From positions 1-38,537 of the forward strand of contig JAIYDR010000031.1 of the NCBI GenBank assembly GCA_027487395.1: a stretch of 38,537 nucleotides of DNA, given 5' to 3'. The position numbers and the translations under genes were made by a program. The notes beneath the pieces are model-generated. The model saw only the letters and a list, made by a program, of their open reading frames with translations, was not told where the DNA came from and did not search any database. Below, in pieces: positions 16,323 through 27,060 of the stretch. This DNA comes from Rhodobacter sp. GTDB lineage: Bacteria > Pseudomonadota > Alphaproteobacteria > Rhodobacterales > Rhodobacteraceae. Each line of letters starts with the position of its first letter. The stretch's first letter is position 1.

Positions 16323-17324
16323 ATGTCGTCCAAAACGATCCTACTGACCGGCATCACCGGCTTCATCGCCCGCCATTGCGCCGTGCAGATGCTGAACGCG
16401 GGCCATAGCCTGCGCGCCACCCTGCGCGATCCGGCCAAGGGCGATGCCCTGCGCGCCGATCTGCGCCCGCATCTGACCGATCCTGCCGCGCTGGACCGCT
16501 TGACGCTGCACAAGGCCGACCTGACCGCCGATGACGGTTGGTCGCAGGCGGCGACAGGGGCGGACGTGCTGGTGCATACCGCCTCGCCTTTCCCCATCGC
16601 GCAGCCCAAGAACCCGGATGAGTTGATCCGCCCCGCTGTCGACGGCACGCTGCGCGCCCTGCGGGCCACCCATGCGGCAGGGATTGGCCGGGTGGTACTG
16701 ACCTCGTCTTGCGTCGCGATCCTGCAAGACGGCCGACGGACCGAGCATACCGAGGCCGATTGGTGCGACACTGCCTCTCCCACCGCCACGCCTTATGCGC
16801 TGTCCAAGACCCTCGCCGAACGCGCGGCCTGGGAGTTTACTGCCGCCAACAATCTGGCGCTGACCACGATCAACCCCGGTCTCGTGCTTGGCCCCCCGAT
16901 CGGGACCGAGGCAGGCAGTTCTGTCGGCCTGATCCGCCGCTTCTTGTCCGCCAAGGACCCGATGCAGCCGCCCATCGGCCTGCCGGTAGTCGATGTGCGC
17001 GACGTGGCGCTGATGCACCTGAAAGCGGTCGAAGATCCCGCGCTGGCGGGCAGCCGCTTCATCGCCTCTGCAGGGTCGTTGAGTTTTGTGGAAATGGGGC
17101 AAATCCTGCGCGCCGCCTACCCAGACCGCCGCATCGCGCGCCATGTCGCCCCCGCATGGATGATCCGGCTGATGGCCCCATTTGACGCGGAAATCCGCTC
17201 GATCCTGCCAAAGCTGGGCTTTGTCGAAACCGTCTCCAACGCGCAAGCCGTCGCGCGGATGAATATGCGCTTCATTCCCCCGGCTGAGGCGCTTTTGGCG
17301 ACCGCGCGCTGGCTGCGGGGCTGA
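16323..17324 (+). CDS. NAD-dependent epimerase/dehydratase (dihydroflavonol-4-reductase-like SDR)
   Basis: MSSKTILLTGITGFIARHCAVQMLNAGH (Rossmann), YALSKTLAERAAWEF (YxxxK). Confidence 0.85.
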   Translation: MSSKTILLTGITGFIARHCAVQMLNAGHSLRATLRDPAKGDALRADLRPHLTDPAALDRLTLHKADLTADDGWSQAATGADVLVHTASPFPIAQPKNPDELIRPAVDGTLRALRATHAAGIGRVVLTSSCVAILQDGRRTEHTEADWCDTASPTATPYALSKTLAERAAWEFTAANNLALTTINPGLVLGPPIGTEAGSSVGLIRRFLSAKDPMQPPIGLPVVDVRDVALMHLKAVEDPALAGSRFIASAGSLSFVEMGQILRAAYPDRRIARHVAPAWMIRLMAPFDAEIRSILPKLGFVETVSNAQAVARMNMRFIPPAEALLATARWLRG

Positions 17325-18537
17325 TCCCCCCGCTCGACGGGCGCGGGTTTCCCAACCGGGGATGCAACTGCCCTGCCACAGCAAAGGCTGTCAGCAGCCC
17401 CAACCCCGCCGCGGCAAACACGCCTTGCAAGGGCGCCACAAGCAGCACCAGCCATGCCGCCCCCGGCGTCAGGATGCCCGACACATCGCGAAAGCTGGAA
17501 TAGACGGCACTCATCTCGGTTCGTTCCGACGGCTTGACCGCCATCAAGAATGGCAATCCCCCCACCACATCCAAGAGCACCAAAAAGATCGACGCCCCCA
17601 TCATCGCCACGACGGCAATCCATGGCAGGGGCGCAAAGGCCGCCGACAACAAGAAACAGGCGGCACAAACGCCAAAGGCCACCCGCACCGCGCGCCGGAC
17701 CGAGGTTTGGCGCGCAAAGCGCAGGAACAAGGGCGAGATGAACAGCAAAGCGTTCGAAATCGACAAGGCGACCCCGCCCACATGGTCGCCCAACCCGCTT
17801 TCGATGCAGAAAATCGGCAAGTAGACCACATAGACCCACCACCCGCAGGAGCGCATCACCGCAAACAGCCAGCCGGCGATCAGGCGGGGTTGCCGGAAGA
17901 ACCGCCCCAGATAAGCCAATGGATTGGTCGCCGGTTTCTTAGCACGTTGGATCTGCTTGCCATTGCCCAGACGCAGCACCCAGAACACCGCCAGCAGCGC
18001 GACAGCAAATGCACCCGCCAGCAGGAACGGCGCCGGGGCCCAGACCCCATGCAGCCAAACCCCGGTCATCGGCCCGATGGCCCAAGGCCCGGCGGCAAAG
18101 ACCATCTGCAAGGACTGGTTCTGTCCCAGATCGGCGCGGTCAATGTAATCCAAGACATAGGCGTTGAAGCAGACAAAGGTCGTCGCCGTTGCCATCGAAA
18201 GGCAAATCAGTGCCGCCTGAACCGACAGGTCCGTGCCAAGGATCGCCAGCGCCATGCCCAGCAGATACATCACGCAGCCACCGGTATAGACCCAGCGGCG
18301 GGGGATGATCGTGGTGAACCACGGCACCATCAGACCCCAGATCAACGCCGCAATCCCGGCATGGAAATAGGCGGCAGAGGTGTCCTCGGCATTGCCAAGC
18401 GCGGCATAGACCGTCAGCGGCATTGATGAGATCAACGTGCCCCGCACCGCCGCCTCGATCCCCGCCAAAAGCGCGAAATCCCGCACCCTCGATGTGGGGC
18501 TGTGCCGTAGGAGAAGGGGGATGTTCTTGGTGGCCAT
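17272..18537 (-). CDS. Major facilitator superfamily transporter
   Basis: ~12 hydrophobic segments from MATKNIPLLLRHSPTSRVRDFALLAGIEAAVRGTLIS...; start refined from the 18684 ORF. Confidence 0.78.
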   Translation of the reverse strand: MATKNIPLLLRHSPTSRVRDFALLAGIEAAVRGTLISSMPLTVYAALGNAEDTSAAYFHAGIAALIWGLMVPWFTTIIPRRWVYTGGCVMYLLGMALAILGTDLSVQAALICLSMATATTFVCFNAYVLDYIDRADLGQNQSLQMVFAAGPWAIGPMTGVWLHGVWAPAPFLLAGAFAVALLAVFWVLRLGNGKQIQRAKKPATNPLAYLGRFFRQPRLIAGWLFAVMRSCGWWVYVVYLPIFCIESGLGDHVGGVALSISNALLFISPLFLRFARQTSVRRAVRVAFGVCAACFLLSAAFAPLPWIAVVAMMGASIFLVLLDVVGGLPFLMAVKPSERTEMSAVYSSFRDVSGILTPGAAWLVLLVAPLQGVFAAAGLGLLTAFAVAGQLHPRLGNPRPSSGGISPAASARSPKAPQPGE

Positions 18538-18625
18538 GCTGCGCCTAACTTTTGCGCATGATGCCGCAGCCCCGATGCAACCGCTGCGATGGAGGCGACA
18601 GGGCTGCGTCGGGAACAGACTCCGG

Positions 18626-19348
18626 CTATCCCTTGGCGAACAGGTCCAAGAGCCGCCCCCGCGCCTCGGGCAAAGGCTTGCCATCCATCAAGGGTGACAA
18701 TTCGCGCGTCAGGAAATGCCCGGTGATCGCCAACCCCTGCGCCAGTTCCGTCCGGTTGACCGGCCCCTGCCCCATCAACCCCTGCGGCAAAGGCAGCAAT
18801 CGTTCAGCCCAGTCTCCCGCGCCCTGACGGCTGACCGCCCGCCCAGTCTTGGGGCTTACAAAGGCAAGATCATCCCGCGACCCCGTTACCGCGCAGCGCG
18901 ACAGGTCCAGCCCAAAGCCAAGTGCCTCCAGCATTTGCATCTCCCAGCGCAGGTAAAGCGCAGGCCAATCGCCGCCTTCGGCCAAAGCATCCAGCAAGAC
19001 CATGCTGCCCCGCCACAGCGCCCAATGCGCCTCACGCTCCGGCAGGGCCGCGCGCAGCAACGCGCAGGTGGCCGACAACCCCGCCAGCGCCAACCGATCC
19101 CCAAGAACCGCCGCGCGGGACCGCACGGGTTCCACGGTGAAGGTGCCCATTTGCCCCTCCAGCCGCGCTTTCCAAACTACCGCGACCTGTGAGCCAGGCT
19201 GCAATACCGCCGCCATCCGGCGCGAAGCGCCCCCGCGCACCACCCCGGCGTGACGGCCATGCTGGGCCGTGAAAACCTCGATGATCGCGGCGCTTTCGCC
19301 ATGCGGACGCATGGAGAGGACAGCACCTTCGTCGCGCCATTCCAACAT
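18626..19348 (-). CDS. recO: DNA repair protein RecO
   Basis: MLEWRDEGAVLSMRPHGESAAIIEVFTAQHGRHAGVVRGGASRR... typical RecO N-terminus; followed by conserved era/rnc neighbourhood. Confidence 0.9.
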   Translation of the reverse strand: MLEWRDEGAVLSMRPHGESAAIIEVFTAQHGRHAGVVRGGASRRMAAVLQPGSQVAVVWKARLEGQMGTFTVEPVRSRAAVLGDRLALAGLSATCALLRAALPEREAHWALWRGSMVLLDALAEGGDWPALYLRWEMQMLEALGFGLDLSRCAVTGSRDDLAFVSPKTGRAVSRQGAGDWAERLLPLPQGLMGQGPVNRTELAQGLAITGHFLTRELSPLMDGKPLPEARGRLLDLFAKG

Positions 19349-19387
19349 GGCCCGACTATCCGCCGCGCGCCCCAAAGGCGCAAGCGG

Positions 19388-19717
19388 TCACTCGGACAAT
19401 CCTGGCTCCTCTAGCAAGGTGCGGCCCTGCCGATCTTCAACCTCGATCAGCCACAGGTCGCGGTCACGGTCGCGCTGGCGGCGCAGCATCGCGTCCACCT
19501 CGGCCTCTGGCCCCTCGGCCAGCACCACCCAGACCCGCGCGCCGCTCGTCAGATCAAACGACCGCTGAAACGCCCGCGCCCGACCGTCCAAAGTGGCGGA
19601 TTTCACGATCACTGCCCCCGCAGTCGGATCGCCCTTGGCAACGACATAGACCGCAATCTCTGCCAACCGCAGCCGCGTCAGGTCAGCCGAGACCCAAAGG
19701 TCCGCCGTCAGGCGCAT
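19388..19717 (-). CDS. DUF1491 family protein
   Basis: MRLTADLWVSADLTRLRLAEIAVYVVAKGDPTAGAVIVKSATLDGRARAFQRSFD...; conserved position between recO and era. Confidence 0.8.
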   Translation of the reverse strand: MRLTADLWVSADLTRLRLAEIAVYVVAKGDPTAGAVIVKSATLDGRARAFQRSFDLTSGARVWVVLAEGPEAEVDAMLRRQRDRDRDLWLIEVEDRQGRTLLEEPGLSE

Positions 19718-19735
19718 CTCCCGAGCCCCATTTCT

Positions 19736-19806
19736 TGTCTGAACGCATCCTCGGGGGATGAATGGCGCGGCATGCGCCAGAGGGGGGCAGACGGCCTCCC
19801 TTTTTC
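19736..19806. repeat. Multi-stem palindromic intergenic element (related to the 4739-4856 repeat)
   Basis: tctgaaCGCATCCtcgggGGATGaatGGCGCggcatGCGCCagaGGGGGGcagacggCCTCCCTTTTT: three successive inverted repeats; the reverse strand carries GAGGATGCGTTCAGACA, 16/17 identical to GAGGATGCTTTCAGACA at 4765-4781. Confidence 0.6.
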
Positions 19807-19825
19807 GGTCCAGATGAAAACGACC

Positions 19826-20740
19826 TCAGTCGCCATCCTTGAAATCAAGCCCCATTTCAGAATAGCGCTCGGATTCCTCAAGCCAGTTCGGCCGCACCTT
19901 TACTTGCAGGAACAGGTGAACAGTCCGCTCAAGGAAGGCCGAAATATCGGCCCGCGATTGCTGACCGATGGCCTTGATCGTCTCGCCCTTGGCCCCCAAC
20001 AGGATGCCCTTGTGGCCATCTCGGGCAACATAGACGATCTGGTCGATCCGCGTGGTGCCATCGGGGCGATCCTCCCATTTCTCGGTCTCGACGGTCAGCT
20101 GATAGGGGAGTTCCTCGTGCAGGCGCAGGGTCAGCTTTTCGCGGGTGATCTCTGCCGCGATCATCCGCATCGGCAGGTCGGCGATCTGGTCTTCGGGATA
20201 GAACCACGGTCCCACAGGCACTTGCACGGCCAGCCATTCGCGCAGGTCATCGACGCCATAACCACGCTCGGCGCTGATCATGAAAGTCTTTGCAAAGGGG
20301 AAGGCGTCGTTCATCTTTTCGGCCAACCCGAGCAGCACCTCGGCCTTCACGCGATCAATCTTGTTGATCGCCAGCGCCACAGGGGTGCCGCGCGGGATCT
20401 TGTCTTTCAGATTGTCGATGATGGCCGCGACCCCTTCCGTCAGGCCACGATGCGCCTCGATCAGCAAAACGATGATGTCCGCATCGGCCGCCCCACCCCA
20501 AGCCGCCGCCACCATGGCGCGGTCCAGACGGCGACGCGGACGGAACAGGCCGGGTGTATCCACGAAGACGATCTGTGCGGTACCTTCCATGCAAACCCCC
20601 CGAATACGCGTCCGGGTCGTCTGCACCTTATGCGTCACGATCGACACCTTTGCCCCGACCATCCGGTTTAAAAGCGTCGACTTCCCGGCATTCGGCTCGC
20701 CGATCAGCGCGACAAAGCCCGCGCGGGTGTCAGGGGTCAT
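19826..20740 (-). CDS. era: GTPase Era
   Basis: GEPNAGKSTLLNRMVGAKVSIVTHKVQTTRTRIRG, DTPGL, NKID; C-terminal KH-like domain. Confidence 0.95.
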   Translation of the reverse strand: MTPDTRAGFVALIGEPNAGKSTLLNRMVGAKVSIVTHKVQTTRTRIRGVCMEGTAQIVFVDTPGLFRPRRRLDRAMVAAAWGGAADADIIVLLIEAHRGLTEGVAAIIDNLKDKIPRGTPVALAINKIDRVKAEVLLGLAEKMNDAFPFAKTFMISAERGYGVDDLREWLAVQVPVGPWFYPEDQIADLPMRMIAAEITREKLTLRLHEELPYQLTVETEKWEDRPDGTTRIDQIVYVARDGHKGILLGAKGETIKAIGQQSRADISAFLERTVHLFLQVKVRPNWLEESERYSEMGLDFKDGD

Positions 20741-20849
20741 GGAATCCTCATGTCAAGATCAGAGGGTCGCTTAGCCCAAACGGGGCCGGGTTGCCAGTTC
20801 CATCTGCCAATCTGGCGCCGCAGCGGCGATGGACCAAGCGGGAAAGGGC

Positions 20850-21557
20850 TCAGCCCTCCAACTGCGCCAGCAAAGCAGCGGCAGCGGCTTGTTCGGCTTG
20901 GCGTTTGCCGGGGGCCTCGCCGGTGGCCACTTCGCCGCTGGAAAGCTGGGCCTCGACCTTGAACACCGGCTGATGGTCAGGGCCAGAGCGTGCCACTTCG
21001 ACATAGACCGGCGGGGGCAGGCCGCGTGCTTGTGCCCATTCCTGCAAGGCCGATTTGGCATCGCGTGTGAGGTTGCCCGCCGCCGCAATGCGTGCCCCCC
21101 ACAGCCGCAGCACCACGGCGCGGGCGGCGTCAAAGCCGGCATCCAGATAGACGGCGGCGATCACCGCCTCCATCGCATCACCGAGCAAAGCCTCTTTCCG
21201 GCGCCCGCCCGACATCATCTCGGACCGGCCCAGTTTCAGCACTTCACCCAAGCCGATTTCCCGCGCGACATCGGCGCAGGTTTCCTGCCGAACCAGCGCG
21301 TTGAAGCGCGGGGCCAATTGCCCTTCGGCAGCGCGGTCATCGGTCTGGAACAGCGCTGTCGCGATAGACAGGCCCAGCACACGGTCCCCCAGAAACTCCA
21401 GCCGTTCATTGGACGGCCGTGTGGCAGAGGACAGCGACGAATGTGTCACGGCGCGCACCAGCAGATCCGACTGGCGGAATTCATGGCCGATGCGCGCCGC
21501 AAACGCGGCAAGATCGGCCGCCAGCCGCACCTTTGTGCCCGATGCCGCCAGCTTCAC
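20850..21557 (-). CDS. rnc: Ribonuclease III
   Basis: [36 protein letters not shown]-terminal dsRBD. Confidence 0.95.
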   Translation of the reverse strand: MKLAASGTKVRLAADLAAFAARIGHEFRQSDLLVRAVTHSSLSSATRPSNERLEFLGDRVLGLSIATALFQTDDRAAEGQLAPRFNALVRQETCADVAREIGLGEVLKLGRSEMMSGGRRKEALLGDAMEAVIAAVYLDAGFDAARAVVLRLWGARIAAAGNLTRDAKSALQEWAQARGLPPPVYVEVARSGPDHQPVFKVEAQLSSGEVATGEAPGKRQAEQAAAAALLAQLEG

Positions 21558-21567
21558 CGCGCGCCTC

Positions 21568-22359
21568 TTACTCGACCGCCATGAAGAACCGGTCAGCCCG
21601 CCACGTCCAGACGTAGAACAGCGACCGTCCAGCCGAGGAAAAGATCACCCGATCCGCCCGCCCAATCAGGTTTTCGGCGGGAACAAATCCCACGCCCCCC
21701 GTCGCCTGCGCAAAGCGGCTATCAAGCGAGTTGTCGCGGTTGTCGCCCATAAAGAAGTAATGCTCCGGCGGCACGGTAAACACATCGGTGTTGTCAGCGC
21801 CGCCATTGGTGTCGATGTTCAGCACATCATGCACCAACCCTTCTGGCAGCGTCTCGCGGGACCGGGTCGAGGTGCAGACCCCGCCCAGACCCACCGGCGC
21901 ATTCTCGCAGCGCGGCGGTTGGCCCAAGGGGCCTTGCGGTTCCATGATTTCCTCAAACGTCCCTGCGGGTTCTTGCGGGACTTCCTTACCGTTGAGATAC
22001 AGAATCCCTGACCGCATCTGCACCGTATCGCCCGGCAGACCGATCAGACGCTTGATCATGTCATTTTCATTGACCGGATGGCGGAACACCACGACATCAC
22101 CGCGCTGCGGTTCGCCGCCAAGGATACGTCCGGTGATCGGGCAAGCGGCAAAGGGGCAGGAGTAACGCGAATAGCCGTAAGCCATCTTGTTGACGAACAG
22201 AAAATCGCCAATCAACAAGGTATCCTTCATCGAACCTGACGGAATCCAAAACGGCTGAAACAACAAAGTGCGGAACACACCAGCGATCAGCAGAGCCCAC
22301 ACAACCGTCTTGACCATCTCGACGATGCCGCCGTCTTCCTTGGTTCCGCTTTTCGCCAT
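21568..22359 (-). CDS. lepB: Signal peptidase I
   Basis: [26 protein letters not shown] (Ser), [12 protein letters not shown] (Lys), [11 protein letters not shown]. Confidence 0.95.
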   Translation of the reverse strand: MAKSGTKEDGGIVEMVKTVVWALLIAGVFRTLLFQPFWIPSGSMKDTLLIGDFLFVNKMAYGYSRYSCPFAACPITGRILGGEPQRGDVVVFRHPVNENDMIKRLIGLPGDTVQMRSGILYLNGKEVPQEPAGTFEEIMEPQGPLGQPPRCENAPVGLGGVCTSTRSRETLPEGLVHDVLNIDTNGGADNTDVFTVPPEHYFFMGDNRDNSLDSRFAQATGGVGFVPAENLIGRADRVIFSSAGRSLFYVWTWRADRFFMAVE

Positions 22360-22443
22360 CTGGCTTTCCTGTCTTTCTAGGGCCGGTCGCGCCATGCGGT
22401 CCGATCGAGTTGTGGCGCTTTTGCGCCACGCGCGTAGGAAAAG

Positions 22444-22866
22444 TCAAGTTTCGTGGGTGTCCGGGGCGGCAATCGGGCGCGCCTCGATCACGACAAAGGC
22501 CTGCGCCCAAGGGTGATCATCTGTCAGAGTGACATGGATTACCGCTTCATGGTCGCGCGGGGTCATGGCGCGCAACCGCTCGGCCGCCCATCCGGTGACA
22601 TGCATGACGGGCTGGCCTGTGTGCAGGTTGGTCACCGCCATATCCTTCCACGAAATTCCCATGCGAAGGCCCGTACCCAAAGCCTTAGAACAGGCCTCTT
22701 TCGCCGCCCAACGCTTGGCATAGGTGCCCGCCACATCGGCGCGAGCCTCGGCCTTGCGTTGCTCGATTTCGGTGAAAACGCGGTTACGGAAGCGATCCCC
22801 AAACCGTTCCAGCGTCGCGGCGATGCGTTCGATATTGGCAAGGTCAGTGCCGATGCCAAGGATCAT
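22444..22866 (-). CDS. acpS: Holo-[acyl-carrier-protein] synthase
   Basis: [26 protein letters not shown]...[15 protein letters not shown]. Confidence 0.95.
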   Translation of the reverse strand: MILGIGTDLANIERIAATLERFGDRFRNRVFTEIEQRKAEARADVAGTYAKRWAAKEACSKALGTGLRMGISWKDMAVTNLHTGQPVMHVTGWAAERLRAMTPRDHEAVIHVTLTDDHPWAQAFVVIEARPIAAPDTHET

Positions 22867-22913
22867 TTGCTACTCCCAACGGGCCACCACGTTTTCCTGC
22901 GTCCCGACACAGG

Positions 22914-23672
22914 TCACACAAGTGCCCCTCGCGCCAAATCCATGCGGCGGCGCATTTCCTCGATCGCGGGACCAAGGCCCCGGAAAATCGCCTCGCCAAT
23001 CAGGAAATGGCCGATGTTGAGTTCCATCACCTCGGGCATCGCTGCGATGGGTTCAACATTGTCATAGGTGAGGCCATGTCCTGCGTGCACCTCAAGGCCC
23101 AGCGCATGGGCGATGCGCGCACCTTGACGCAGGCCGGCCAACTCTTCCTCTGCCTCATCAAAGCGGCCTTCGGCGTGGAGTTCAGAGTAGCGCCCGGTGT
23201 GCAGTTCGACCACAGCCGCGCCGATGCGGGCGCTGGCTTCGATCTGGCGCGGATCATGGCCGATGAACATCGACACCCGGCATCCCGCATCGCGGAGCGG
23301 CGCGATAAACGCGGCAAGACGGTTGTCGTCGCCTGCGACATCCAAGCCGCCTTCAGTCGTGCGTTCTTCACGCTTTTCCGGCACGAGGCAGACGGCGTGG
23401 GGCCGGGTTTCCAGTGCGATGCGCGCCATCTCATCGGTGGCGGCGCATTCGAAATTCAGCGGGATCGACAGTGCCGCCTTCAGCGCGGCGATATCTTCGT
23501 CGCGGATGTGGCGGCGGTCTTCGCGCAGATGAGCGGTGATGCCATCTGCCCCCGCCGCCTCGGCCAGCAAAGCCGCGCGTAAAGGTTCAGGCCAGACCGA
23601 CCCGCGCGCATTCCTGACCGTGGCCACATGGTCGATATTGACGCCCAGTCTCAGTCGCCCTTGCTCTGCCAT
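22914..23672 (-). CDS. pdxJ: Pyridoxine 5'-phosphate synthase
   Basis: [18 protein letters not shown]...[20 protein letters not shown]; start refined. Confidence 0.95.
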   Translation of the reverse strand: MAEQGRLRLGVNIDHVATVRNARGSVWPEPLRAALLAEAAGADGITAHLREDRRHIRDEDIAALKAALSIPLNFECAATDEMARIALETRPHAVCLVPEKREERTTEGGLDVAGDDNRLAAFIAPLRDAGCRVSMFIGHDPRQIEASARIGAAVVELHTGRYSELHAEGRFDEAEEELAGLRQGARIAHALGLEVHAGHGLTYDNVEPIAAMPEVMELNIGHFLIGEAIFRGLGPAIEEMRRRMDLARGALV

Positions 23673-23734
23673 CGTCATTCCCGTCCGTCTGAAGGTTTGC
23701 ATTCCCGGTGTGGCGCCGAACGCCTGCGCCATAT

Positions 23735-24442
23735 CTAGGACGAGCCCTTGCCGCCGTCATCCCCAGAGGCATCACCCTTTTCCGTCTTGGCCTTGAGGCG
23801 TGCCGCAGCCTCGGTCAACGTGTCGCGCAGTTTTGAGCGACGTTCGCTGCGCTCTATGGCGGTGGCGTCGCGTGCCTTTTGATAGGCATGAACGAGAGGG
23901 ATCGTCACATAGTAAAATGCTGTGGACAGCAGCAACCCCGGAGCCAGGGACCCGATGAAATAGGGCACATAAATCTCATGCCAGAATTGGATCAGCCCTT
24001 CCCAGCGCGCATGTTGCGGCCCGAAGATCGCGGTCACGTTGAACCACAGGTCCGCGCCAGCATTGCCAAAGGCCATACCGATGTATTCGCCCGACAAAGG
24101 CTTGTCGATGCCAAGGATCCAATGTCCCAGAGTGATCGAAAGCACCGCGAAAAACGGCGTGGTCAGCGGGTTGGTATTGAAGGTCGCCAGCAGCGCGGCC
24201 AGTAGATTCCCATTGGCCAGTCGCGATGCCCCCCAAGCTGCCACGAACTGCATGCCCGGCAAGGGAAGGAACCCGACCATCGAGCCCGCGAACACCCCCC
24301 GCGCGATGCGATGCGGCGTATCGGGGAGGCGGCGCATCCGATGAATGACGTAGCGCGTCGCGCGCTTAAACCCGCCGGTCGGATAGACCATCTCACGGGT
24401 CCATTCCCAAAGGGTGCGGGGATTGCGACGTTTAAAGACCAA
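23735..24442 (-). CDS. DUF2062 domain-containing protein
   Basis: [57 protein letters not shown]. Confidence 0.85.
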   Translation of the reverse strand: MVFKRRNPRTLWEWTREMVYPTGGFKRATRYVIHRMRRLPDTPHRIARGVFAGSMVGFLPLPGMQFVAAWGASRLANGNLLAALLATFNTNPLTTPFFAVLSITLGHWILGIDKPLSGEYIGMAFGNAGADLWFNVTAIFGPQHARWEGLIQFWHEIYVPYFIGSLAPGLLLSTAFYYVTIPLVHAYQKARDATAIERSERRSKLRDTLTEAAARLKAKTEKGDASGDDGGKGSS

Positions 24443-24447
24443 TTGGG

Positions 24448-26586
24448 CTACTCCTGCGCGCGTGTCGCGGGTTTGCGTGACAGGTCGCGGTGACGCAAGA
24501 TCTGCGCCACGTCCGTCTCGGCTTCAAGAGCGGTCATCACCATGTGCAAATGTTCGACATCTCGCAGATCAACATCGACGATGACCCTGTAGTAGTCTGG
24601 CTTACGGTCTGTAAAGCGCAGGTCGCTGATGTTGGCTTTCTGCTCGCCGATGACGGTGCAAATTCGTCCAAGCACCCCGGACGCGTTTGAAATGGTCAAC
24701 TCGAGGCTGACAGTATGCACCGCCGCATGCCGGCCGGAATGCCAGTGCAGATCGACCCAGCGACCGGGTTGTTCTTCGAATTCCTCCAGCGCGGGACAGT
24801 CGATGGCATGCACCACCACACCCTGCCCGCGATAGGTGATGCCGACGATGCGTTCCCCCGGCACCGGCTGGCAGCAGCCCGCACGGCGGAAGGACTGATC
24901 GTCCGACAGGCCCACCACCGGGCGCAGTGCGTCAACTTCATCCGTCCGCTGCAGCGCAAGTTCGGGATAAAGCAATTCCACCACCCGACGCGCTGTGACT
25001 TCCGCACTGCCCAAGCGCGCCAGAAGGTCCATTTCATCGGCAAGACCCAGCATCTTGGCCGCCGTCCTCAGCGCCTTGTCCGAGGACCGCTTGCCGATAT
25101 GGTCAAAAGCCGCTCGCGCCAGTTCCTGCCCCAGTTTGACAAAACGGCCCCGGTCCTCTTCACGCAGCGATTTGCGGATCGCGGCCTTGGCGCGGCCGGT
25201 GGTCACAATATCGATCCAGCTGGATTGCGGGCGCTGGCCCTCGGCCGTGATGATCTCGACCGATTGGCCGTTCTTCAGCCGCGTCCACAAAGGCACGCGG
25301 ATACCATCGACCTTGGCCGAGACGCAGGAGTTCCCGATCCTTGTGTGGATGGCATAGGCATAGTCCAATGGCGTCGCACCCCGCGGCAATTGCACCACAT
25401 CCCCCTTGGGCGTGAAGCAGAACACCTGATCGGAATACATCTCCATCTTAACATGTTCGAGAAACTCGTTGTGGTCGCCCTCATCGAAGCGTTCGGTGAT
25501 GCTGGAAATCCAGTTCGCCGGATCGACAGCAAAGGGGTTCACCGCGCGCACCCCTTCCTTGTAGGACCAATGCGCGGCAACGCCTGCTTCTGCCACTTCA
25601 TGCATGTCGCGGGTGCGGATCTGCACCTCAACCCGTTTGCCGTCGCGACCCGACACCGTGGTATGAATCGACCGGTATCCGTTGGTCTTGGGCTGGCTGA
25701 TGTAATCCTTGAACCGCCCCGGCACGGCGCGCCAGCGCTGGTGGATCACGCCAAGGATGCGGTAGCAGTCCGGCACAGAGCCGCAGATGACGCGAAAGCC
25801 GTAGATGTCCGAGAGCCGCGAGAAGGCGAGGTCTTTCTCCTGCATCTTGCGCCAGATGGAATAGGGTTTCTTGGCGCGCCCATAAACGTCTGCCTCGATC
25901 TGCACGCGCTCCAACTCCAGCCGCAGGTCGGCGCTGATCTTGTGGACCACATCACCCGCTTCGCGTTGCAAGGTGATGAAACGGCGGATGATCGAATTGC
26001 GCGCATCGGGGTTGAGCACGCGAAAGGCGAGGTCCTCGAGTTCTTCCCGCATCCACTGCATGCCCATGCGACCGGCGAGCGGGGCGAAGATTTCCATCGT
26101 CTCGCGCGCCTTCTGGGCCTGCTTTTCCGGCTTCATGCTTTTGATGGTGCGCATGTTGTGCAGCCGGTCGGCCAGCTTAACCAGAATAACGCGCAAATCC
26201 TTGGACATCGCCATGAAAAGCTTGCGGAAGTTCTCCGCCTGCTGGCTTTGGGTCGAGGACAGTTGCAGGTTGGTCAGCTTTGTCACGCCATCCACCAATT
26301 CGGCGACATCTTCGCCAAAAAACTGCGCGACTTCGGTGTAAGTTGATCGTGTGTCTTCGATCGTATCGTGCAAGAGCGCGGTCACGATGGTCGCGTCATC
26401 CAGCCGCTGTTCGGTCAGGATCGCAGCCACAGCGACAGGGTGGGTGAAATAGGGCTCACCCGATTTGCGGAACTGCCCCTCATGCATCTGCTTGCCATAG
26501 GCATAGGCCCGGCGGATCAGATCGGCATTGGTGCGCGGGTTGTAGTTGCGGACGAGGGCGATGAGGTCTTCAACGTCGATCATCAC
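24448..26586 (-). CDS. rsh: Bifunctional (p)ppGpp synthetase/hydrolase (RelA/SpoT homolog)
   Basis: HD domain (ALLHDTIEDTRSTYTEVAQFFG), synthetase domain, TGS and ACT domains; adjacent to rpoZ. Confidence 0.94.
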   Translation of the reverse strand: MMIDVEDLIALVRNYNPRTNADLIRRAYAYGKQMHEGQFRKSGEPYFTHPVAVAAILTEQRLDDATIVTALLHDTIEDTRSTYTEVAQFFGEDVAELVDGVTKLTNLQLSSTQSQQAENFRKLFMAMSKDLRVILVKLADRLHNMRTIKSMKPEKQAQKARETMEIFAPLAGRMGMQWMREELEDLAFRVLNPDARNSIIRRFITLQREAGDVVHKISADLRLELERVQIEADVYGRAKKPYSIWRKMQEKDLAFSRLSDIYGFRVICGSVPDCYRILGVIHQRWRAVPGRFKDYISQPKTNGYRSIHTTVSGRDGKRVEVQIRTRDMHEVAEAGVAAHWSYKEGVRAVNPFAVDPANWISSITERFDEGDHNEFLEHVKMEMYSDQVFCFTPKGDVVQLPRGATPLDYAYAIHTRIGNSCVSAKVDGIRVPLWTRLKNGQSVEIITAEGQRPQSSWIDIVTTGRAKAAIRKSLREEDRGRFVKLGQELARAAFDHIGKRSSDKALRTAAKMLGLADEMDLLARLGSAEVTARRVVELLYPELALQRTDEVDALRPVVGLSDDQSFRRAGCCQPVPGERIVGITYRGQGVVVHAIDCPALEEFEEQPGRWVDLHWHSGRHAAVHTVSLELTISNASGVLGRICTVIGEQKANISDLRFTDRKPDYYRVIVDVDLRDVEHLHMVMTALEAETDVAQILRHRDLSRKPATRAQE

Positions 26587-26632
26587 CGCCCCGCCAACCG
26601 GCCTAGACGCCGGTTTTGTCCGCGTTCCGTTT

Positions 26633-26986
26633 TCAGTTCTCGCCTTGCGCTTCCATCAGCGCCCGAAGCAGTTTTTCCTCTGACATGTCGTCCTGCATCG
26701 GTCGGTCGATTTCGCCGGACATCAAGAGGGCCATTTGATCCTCTTCGGGTTCGTCCACCTCGATCTGGGTCTGGTGGCTTTCGATCATGCGTTCGCGCAG
26801 GGCTTCGGCGGATTGCGTTTCTTCGGCAATCTCGCGCAGGGCGACGACGGGGTTCTTGTCATTGTCGCGGTCGATGCCAATCGGCGAACCGGCAGCGACT
26901 TCGCGCGCACGGTGGGCCGCCAGCATCACCAGTTCGAACCGGTTCGGGACTTTGTCAACGCAATCTTCGACCGTCACGCGGGCCAT
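26633..26986 (-). CDS. rpoZ: RNA polymerase omega subunit
   Basis: [35 protein letters not shown]...[13 protein letters not shown]. Confidence 0.95.
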   Translation of the reverse strand: MARVTVEDCVDKVPNRFELVMLAAHRAREVAAGSPIGIDRDNDKNPVVALREIAEETQSAEALRERMIESHQTQIEVDEPEEDQMALLMSGEIDRPMQDDMSEEKLLRALMEAQGEN

Positions 26987-27023
26987 GGGATGCTCCAATC
27001 TGAAAGGGGGGCATGGAAGCGTC

Positions 27024-27052
27024 TATGTAAGACGTCACAACACCCTTGACAA
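27024..27052 (-). promoter_or_regulatory. Candidate sigma70-type promoter for rpoZ
   Basis: Reverse strand TTGTCA - 17 nt - TACATA in the folK/rpoZ gap. Confidence 0.35.
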
Positions 27053-27060
27053 GCGCTGAA

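Noticed and set aside
20771-21142. 123-aa - ORF overlapping rnc in another frame
   Set aside because: Overlaps conserved rnc; Cys/Arg/Pro-rich composition typical of a shadow frame.
24715-26346. 543-aa + ORF antisense to the RelA/SpoT homolog
   Set aside because: Shadow ORF; the - strand product is a highly conserved family.
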